A DNA stretch of 64,000 nucleotides from Perlabentimonas sp034003245 (GTDB lineage: Bacteria > Bacteroidota > Bacteroidia > Bacteroidales > Tenuifilaceae), in the NCBI GenBank assembly GCA_034003245.1, contig JAVEYY010000002.1, forward strand, positions 62,001-126,000, in the 5' to 3' direction. Below the pieces are notes generated by a model. It did not search any database and had not been told where the DNA came from. It saw nothing but the letters and a program-made list of their open reading frames with translations. The position numbers and the translations under genes were made by a program. Shown here in pieces: positions 59,508 to 64,000 of the stretch (the stretch's first letter is position 1; each line of letters begins with the position of its first letter).

Positions 59508-59688
59508 ACACATACCAGTTGAACTATTCAAAAGCCTTTTGCTTGGCTGTTATATGGCGATATTGCATCGCTACACAAATGTACAGAAGATTTTGAGCAA
59601 CTCAAAGCAGATTTTGGCGAAGATGGGGATTGGATATACCAATAAGGGCGATTAGAGCCGTCACTGGCAATAGATCATTAATCAGGGG

Positions 59689-60051
59689 TTAGTACCTACC
59701 CGCATTAAGCATCACCAGCGTGCAGTCAAAAACAACCTCAATGCCGTTTTCCCTGGCAAGTTTAAGCAGCTCGGGATTTTCGGTTCCCGGATTAAATATT
59801 ATGCGTTTGGGCTTTAGGGCGATAATGTAGTCGAGGTACTGTTTTTGACGAAAGGGGTTTAGGTAAAGGGAAACAGTATGGATATCGGTGGGGGAAATGG
59901 GGTAGTTTAGAATCTGCACCCCTTCAACCTCGTCGATTCGGGATCCAATGGCTACAACTTCAACATTGTGCTTCACCAAACTCTTTATGGCCAGCAACGG
60001 GAATCGGCCAGATTTGCTACTTGCCCCAAGAACCAGCGTTTTTTTGCTCAT
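59689..60051 (-). CDS. CoA-binding domain protein
   Basis: This is a 120-residue Rossmann-fold protein of the CoA_binding_2 (YccU-like) family: LVLGASSKSGRFPLLAIKSL at the start, PISPTDIHTVSLYLNP in the middle and KPKRIIFNPGTENPELLKLA near the end. It corresponds to a stand-alone nucleotide/CoA-binding domain of succinyl-CoA-synthetase-like enzymes. It starts seven bases after ispF and is the last gene of the porU-porV-ispF group. The biochemical role of such single-domain proteins is unknown. Confidence 0.9.
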   Translation of the reverse strand: MSKKTLVLGASSKSGRFPLLAIKSLVKHNVEVVAIGSRIDEVEGVQILNYPISPTDIHTVSLYLNPFRQKQYLDYIIALKPKRIIFNPGTENPELLKLARENGIEVVFDCTLVMLNAGRY

Positions 60052-60058
60052 GACCTAG

Positions 60059-60538
60059 CTATTTTTTATAAAGAAGTGCCGTAGCGTAAGCTGCAATTCC
60101 TTCCTCTTTGCCCACAAATCCTAACTTTTCGGTTGTTGTGGCTTTTACCGATACCGATCCCTTTTCTAAACCAAGAATCTTCTCTAGGGTTTCTTGCATT
60201 GTAGGAATCAACTCTCTAAGCTTAGGGCGTTGCAGGCAAATAGTTGAGTCGATATTGCCCACTGCATATCCTGCATTGTCAATAATCTGCGCTGTTTTTT
60301 GAAGCAGAATCTTGCTGTCGATTCCTTTTAGCGATGGGTCGTTGTCGGGAAAGTGGTATCCAATATCGCGCTGCGCCACTGCTCCAAGCATGGCATCACA
60401 GATTGCGTGTATTAGCACATCGCCATCGGAATGGCCAACCGATCCCTTTTCGTGATCTACCTTTATACCGCCTATCCAAAGGTCGTAGCCGGGTGCAAGG
60501 CTATGTACATCGTATCCAATTCCCACTCTAAAGTTCAT
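60059..60538 (-). CDS. ispF: 2-C-methyl-D-erythritol 2,4-cyclodiphosphate synthase
   Basis: This 159-residue enzyme of the non-mevalonate isoprenoid pathway has normal length. It closes the cyclodiphosphate with loss of CMP. The signature GIGYDVHSL with metal ligands Asp10 and His12, the SVGHSDGDVLIHAICDAMLG segment with the third ligand His, and the C-terminal ATTTEKLGFVGKEEGIAAYA are all present. It starts five bases after the porV stop, so it is translated from the same mRNA. Confidence 0.97.
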   Translation of the reverse strand: MNFRVGIGYDVHSLAPGYDLWIGGIKVDHEKGSVGHSDGDVLIHAICDAMLGAVAQRDIGYHFPDNDPSLKGIDSKILLQKTAQIIDNAGYAVGNIDSTICLQRPKLRELIPTMQETLEKILGLEKGSVSVKATTTEKLGFVGKEEGIAAYATALLYKK

Positions 60539-60543
60539 CGTCG

Positions 60544-61734
60544 CTATGGTATTCTTCGTCCGGGACGTTGGGGCTCAAACTCGAACGATAGGGTAAAACG
60601 GAATGTGTTTGCCAGTGGATTCGATTGCCCAGCTGTTGGGACAAGGTAGGCAAAGTCGAGGTTAAAAACGTTATATTTTATTCCGGCTCCAAGGGTGAAG
60701 TATTTCCGGTTGCCCTTAGTGGAATGCTCGTTAAAGTAACCGCCTCTTATGGCAAACTGACCCGAGTAAAGGTATTCAAGTCCAAAACCAAGGCTAACCT
60801 CACGGAGTTCTTCCTGAAACCCTCCAGGTGCATCGTAAAATGATTGTAGCATCCCTGTCATTACGGGTACATCGGGATTCCTGCCAAAAAGTATTTCATT
60901 TGGGTCTTCTATACTATAAATGGGTGGCGTCGGAACTAGTAGCTTGTTGGCATCAACCATAAACGATACGGTGTTAAAGGCATCCATATCCATAGAGAAT
61001 CGGCTGCCCAATCGCATGTTGATGGGGATAAACTGCTTAAAGGGATCCTCGTTATACGAAACCTTTACCCCAATATTCGAAATATTTAGGCCAATGGCCA
61101 GCTCCGAGTTTTTGTTGTCAATTACCAATGGAGTTTGGTAATATGTTGATATATCGGCAGCTGCTGAATTACCCGCTTTGGCAACGGGTTGTCCCTGTTG
61201 TGCAAAGCCTCCGGTTAAATCCGATCGGATATATCGAAAGCCAATACTACCTGCAATTTTATCTGAAAATTTGCGAGAGTAGGCCAAATCAATGGCAAAT
61301 TCATTGGCATTATGGTCCAGCAGGCGGGTACCCTGATCGTCGGTAAAAATTATGGTTCCCATGGAAAAGTATAGGAGCGATGCGCTTACCACCTGTTGAT
61401 CATCGAATCGATAGTAACCCGTTAGGTAGTTTAAGTCCATGTCTTTTATTAAATTCTGGAGCCATGGTGTATACGAGTAGGCCACTCCCCAATCCTTATC
61501 AATAAAGGCGTATTTAGCAGGGTTCCAGTGCTGGCTGTTGGCGTCCGGGGTTGAGGCAACTCCCACATCACCCATGGCCGAAGCTCTTGAGTCGGGTGCT
61601 ATCATTAGAAACGAAACGGCAACCTTTAGCGCATTTAGACCCCCCACATACTCCAACTCCTCTTCGCTCTGTGAGAATAGGTTTGAACTAAAAATTAGAA
61701 ATGTGAGTAAAACAATTGAAAATCTTTTAACCAT
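60544..61734 (-). CDS. porV: Type IX secretion outer-membrane protein PorV (LptO)
   Basis: This is a 396-residue outer-membrane barrel of the FadL type. The signal peptide ends SNLFSQ. Family marks are the early MIAPDSRASAMGDVGVASTPDANSQHWNPAKYAF, GVAYSYTPWL and the late LGAGIKYNVFNLDFAYLVP. PorV accepts cargo leaving the type IX translocon and shuttles it to the PorU sortase on the cell surface. The gene follows porU, the common order in Bacteroidota. Confidence 0.95.
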   Translation of the reverse strand: MVKRFSIVLLTFLIFSSNLFSQSEEELEYVGGLNALKVAVSFLMIAPDSRASAMGDVGVASTPDANSQHWNPAKYAFIDKDWGVAYSYTPWLQNLIKDMDLNYLTGYYRFDDQQVVSASLLYFSMGTIIFTDDQGTRLLDHNANEFAIDLAYSRKFSDKIAGSIGFRYIRSDLTGGFAQQGQPVAKAGNSAAADISTYYQTPLVIDNKNSELAIGLNISNIGVKVSYNEDPFKQFIPINMRLGSRFSMDMDAFNTVSFMVDANKLLVPTPPIYSIEDPNEILFGRNPDVPVMTGMLQSFYDAPGGFQEELREVSLGFGLEYLYSGQFAIRGGYFNEHSTKGNRKYFTLGAGIKYNVFNLDFAYLVPTAGQSNPLANTFRFTLSFEFEPQRPGRRIP

Positions 61735-61753
61735 TGTAAAGTAATTTGGATTG

Positions 61754-61761
61754 CAAAATTA
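61754..61761 (-). promoter_or_regulatory. Candidate internal -7 element upstream of porV
   Basis: On the minus strand this reads TAATTTTG in the 70-base gap between porU and porV, 20 bases before the porV ATG. It could give porV extra expression, but no -33 match is seen. Confidence 0.35.
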
Positions 61762-61804
61762 GCTGAAATGATAACAATAAAAAATCGGTTTTATTATTCC
61801 ACTC

Positions 61805-64000
61805 TTACTTAAGGATTACTAGCTTCTTGTAAACCTGTTTGCTTTGTCCGTTTCCAAGTCTAACTTTTAATCTGTAAAAGTAAACTCCGCGCCCAATTCT
61901 ATCGCCAAAATCATCGAGGCCATTCCAGGCAATGGGGCCTATGCGGTAGCTGCCGTCGCCAGGGTGAAAGTAGTCGATGGTTTTAACAAGTTTACCCGAT
62001 GGGCTAAATATTTGAATCAGTATATCAAAATCTTCGAAGGGTTGGTTATGCTCAAAGTAAAATCCAGTTGATTCGGTGAATGGGTTTGGGTAGTTCAGTA
62101 AGCGATCAATCTTCAGATTGCTATCCTCATTTACCGAAAAGGTGATTTCTGTCTCCGAGCTGTTGTTGTATACATCCCAGGCCTTAACCCTAATGGAATA
62201 GTTTCCAGGGGCAAGTCCAGAAAGTTGATATTCCGCTTTTCCTTTCTGGAAATTGTCCAGCTCAGCCACATAGTAATCGTTTAGGGTGTAGGTTGTCTCC
62301 TGGCTACCTATCAGCGTTGCGGTAAGGTCGTGGCCAATTCCGGCTCCTGTTGTGTTTATTCCCGAGCTATCGAGCAGGTGAACTATTAACTTTGGGTTTG
62401 GGTCGGTAATGCCTCCGTTCACAAACTTGGTGTTATTCATGTAGATTTCAATTTCGGGGCCTTGAGAGTCATTTCCAGCTTCAGAACTGATTCCCCCAAC
62501 AATAAAACCCTCAAATTGTCCTACAGCAGTTGCCTGTCCGCTCGAGGCAAATAGGCTGAATCGTCCATTGCCATAGCTATACATAATATCCTTGGGGATA
62601 ATAAAGTTAGCATCAAACTGTCCGTCTGCAATCGATGAACGGCCTCGGTATATGCTGTTCTCACGAGTTGTAAAGGTAAAAGGCGTTCCTCCGGTATTCG
62701 CTAAAGTTGTTACTGTTTTTGCCTTATCGAAGAGAGTAAATTCCGCCTCACCCGAAAAATTTTGATTTTTTTCGTTGCTAACCACTGCTCCTTTAATTTG
62801 TACTCGGCTAAGAGCTTTCAGTGTATCCAATTCACTAGTAATCGACAAACCGTTTATCTCGGTAAGAGCCATCGATGCCGAAGGGTAATGAAGTCGCATG
62901 GCCGGGTCGCCCAACAGAAGAAAGTTTCGTTTGTTAATCTGACCCCCAGTTGCCACCTTGGTCAAACGAAGCACATCACCCAGCCTGTAATACTCGTTCG
63001 GATCACCGGGCGGTAGACCCTCTCGCTTGGCAAAAACGTAATGAATAAAATTGCGGTTTAGCGCGAAGTTGGGGTTAGCGTACACCACTCGCGATGTCGA
63101 CACTAGTGCAACACTCCCCCCGCGAGGAGCGAAAAGGATATGCTCACCTGCCGATTTGTTGCCCAGATCATCAAACCGACTATACTCGCAGGTTGCGGTT
63201 ACAAAAAGCGATAGCTTATCCAGGTTTCGCCAGCTTTGAATATCATCAATCTTGAGCACCATTTCGTGGGCAAGCCACATGGCGTTAGCATGACCAACGT
63301 AGTTCATTATTAGGGCACCCTGATTGGCCCTGTTGTTAATAGCTTCGGTAACGGCCGGATACCTGTCGCCAACCGATAACGACACAAGCGGATATGCATC
63401 AAAGTAAATTTTATCGATATTATAGTGGGGATGGTTCTCCTCTACGTACTGCGCATGCAGATCGGCATCGCGCATATGGAGATTACCATCGCCATCGTCG
63501 GCAATAAAACAAAGCTGGTTGTTCCATGCCCCTTTCGACGTGGGGTTCATGTATTGCCTAATCTTGTTTATAGCAATGCTTGCCTCAGCACTTGTAGCGG
63601 CTGGGATGCGTCCAATGCCAAGATCAAGAAGACCAGTAGCTTCCCCTTCATTATCGTCGAGTAAGCCAAAAAAGTCATCGGAAACAAACGAGCTAGTAAC
63701 ATGCAGCGAGTTTTCCGACTGGTAGGTTAACACAAAGCTTAACTTCGAAGAGTTACCGGGTCTGTTATCGTACGATCCATCACCAAAAAGAAGTAGATAT
63801 TTAGGCATATCATTTTCATATATTGCCCTACGGTAAAACATCCGCATCATATTTCGAATGGCCGAAACATCGGGATTGCCCGACGAGAACTCATTGTATA
63901 CCTGTTGATTTGTGACTATTAGGGTTTTTAGGCCACTGGCGTCTAGATGTAGCTGAGCCAGTTCCTGTGCTTGTGACAGAAAATTTGGGTGGGTAACAAT
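61805..64000 (-). CDS. porU: Type IX secretion sortase PorU, C-terminal part
   Basis: The frame is open to the window edge (731 codons visible, N-terminus missing). It begins with IVTHPNFLSQAQELAQ, a gingipain-type (C25) domain start. The catalytic His is in IMNYVGHANAMWLAHE and the Cys in VTATCEYSRFDD. LLLGDPAMRLHYP closes the protease domain. Ig-like domains follow, then a C-terminal sorting-type domain (LLNYPNPFTESTGFYFEHNQ ... GRGVYFYRLKVRLGNG). PorU removes the C-terminal signal of type IX cargo and joins the cargo to surface lipopolysaccharide. It is first in a minus-strand group with porV, ispF and the CoA-binding gene. Confidence 0.95.
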   Translation of the reverse strand: MVTHPNFLSQAQELAQLHLDASGLKTLIVTNQQVYNEFSSGNPDVSAIRNMMRMFYRRAIYENDMPKYLLLFGDGSYDNRPGNSSKLSFVLTYQSENSLHVTSSFVSDDFFGLLDDNEGEATGLLDLGIGRIPAATSAEASIAINKIRQYMNPTSKGAWNNQLCFIADDGDGNLHMRDADLHAQYVEENHPHYNIDKIYFDAYPLVSLSVGDRYPAVTEAINNRANQGALIMNYVGHANAMWLAHEMVLKIDDIQSWRNLDKLSLFVTATCEYSRFDDLGNKSAGEHILFAPRGGSVALVSTSRVVYANPNFALNRNFIHYVFAKREGLPPGDPNEYYRLGDVLRLTKVATGGQINKRNFLLLGDPAMRLHYPSASMALTEINGLSITSELDTLKALSRVQIKGAVVSNEKNQNFSGEAEFTLFDKAKTVTTLANTGGTPFTFTTRENSIYRGRSSIADGQFDANFIIPKDIMYSYGNGRFSLFASSGQATAVGQFEGFIVGGISSEAGNDSQGPEIEIYMNNTKFVNGGITDPNPKLIVHLLDSSGINTTGAGIGHDLTATLIGSQETTYTLNDYYVAELDNFQKGKAEYQLSGLAPGNYSIRVKAWDVYNNSSETEITFSVNEDSNLKIDRLLNYPNPFTESTGFYFEHNQPFEDFDILIQIFSPSGKLVKTIDYFHPGDGSYRIGPIAWNGLDDFGDRIGRGVYFYRLKVRLGNGQSKQVYKKLVILK

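Overview
This is a chromosomal window from a member of the Bacteroidota, most likely a free-living Bacteroidales-type organism. The grounds are type IX secretion genes (porU, porV, a PorP/SprF partner with a giant type B cargo), the Bacteroidota promoter pattern (TTTG or TTG about 19-21 bases before TAnnTTTG), a LuxR-like HTH output module of Bacteroidota type, SCNDK/SCVKD-type lipoproteins and weak ribosome binding sites. sucA/sucB and an Fe/Mn superoxide dismutase indicate oxygen exposure. No rRNA, tRNA, CRISPR array or recognisable transposase gene was seen.

Layout. 1-13 kb: a truncated secreted protein, fabD, a chemotaxis receptor, an M50-like membrane metalloprotease, a small outer-membrane barrel, sodB behind a perfect palindrome, a four-PAS hybrid histidine kinase, and a five-module FAD/iron-sulfur oxidoreductase. 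13-32 kb: a PorP/SprF protein follows one giant secreted gene (about 5,380 codons, about 37 Ig-like repeats, 13 SprB-like repeats, two PKD domains and a type B sorting domain). The giant gene is broken by one in-frame stop and one frameshift in a G7 tract. Gene-free stretches rich in the same dispersed repeats lie on both sides of it. 32-37 kb: sucA and sucB, separated by a four-helix-bundle (23S rRNA intervening-sequence family) gene inside a 21-bp perfect inverted repeat.

37-52 kb: an OsmC protein, a lipoprotein and an S9 peptidase. A phosphate cluster follows: a DUF47/PhoU-like protein, a Pit phosphate permease fused to a coiled coil and LuxR-like HTH, an OprP-type porin and a lipoprotein with four lamin-tail domains. 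Next comes a tight five-gene run: a divergent CYTH-like protein, a CYTH triphosphatase-like protein, an SLC13/DASS permease, an unknown two-TM protein and a propeller lipoprotein. 52-64 kb: a structured MITE-like element against the end of a Fic gene, a CvfB-like S1 protein, a carboxypeptidase-regulatory-domain protein, 1.5 kb of tandem and dispersed repeats, a GH3-family protein, an M20 peptidase, and the group porU-porV-ispF-CoA-binding protein.

How they fit together. PorU and PorV process and shuttle type IX cargo, of which the giant Ig-repeat protein is the obvious example in the window; its PorP/SprF partner lies two bases downstream. The Pit-HTH fusion with a DUF47 partner and an outer-membrane phosphate porin looks like a phosphate uptake and sensing unit. 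The adjacent CYTH/SLC13 run may extend it towards polyphosphate or anion metabolism (inference). The strongest candidates for something undescribed are the Pit-HTH fusion, the inverted-repeat element carrying the four-helix gene inside sucA-sucB, and the CYTH pair with its unknown membrane partner.
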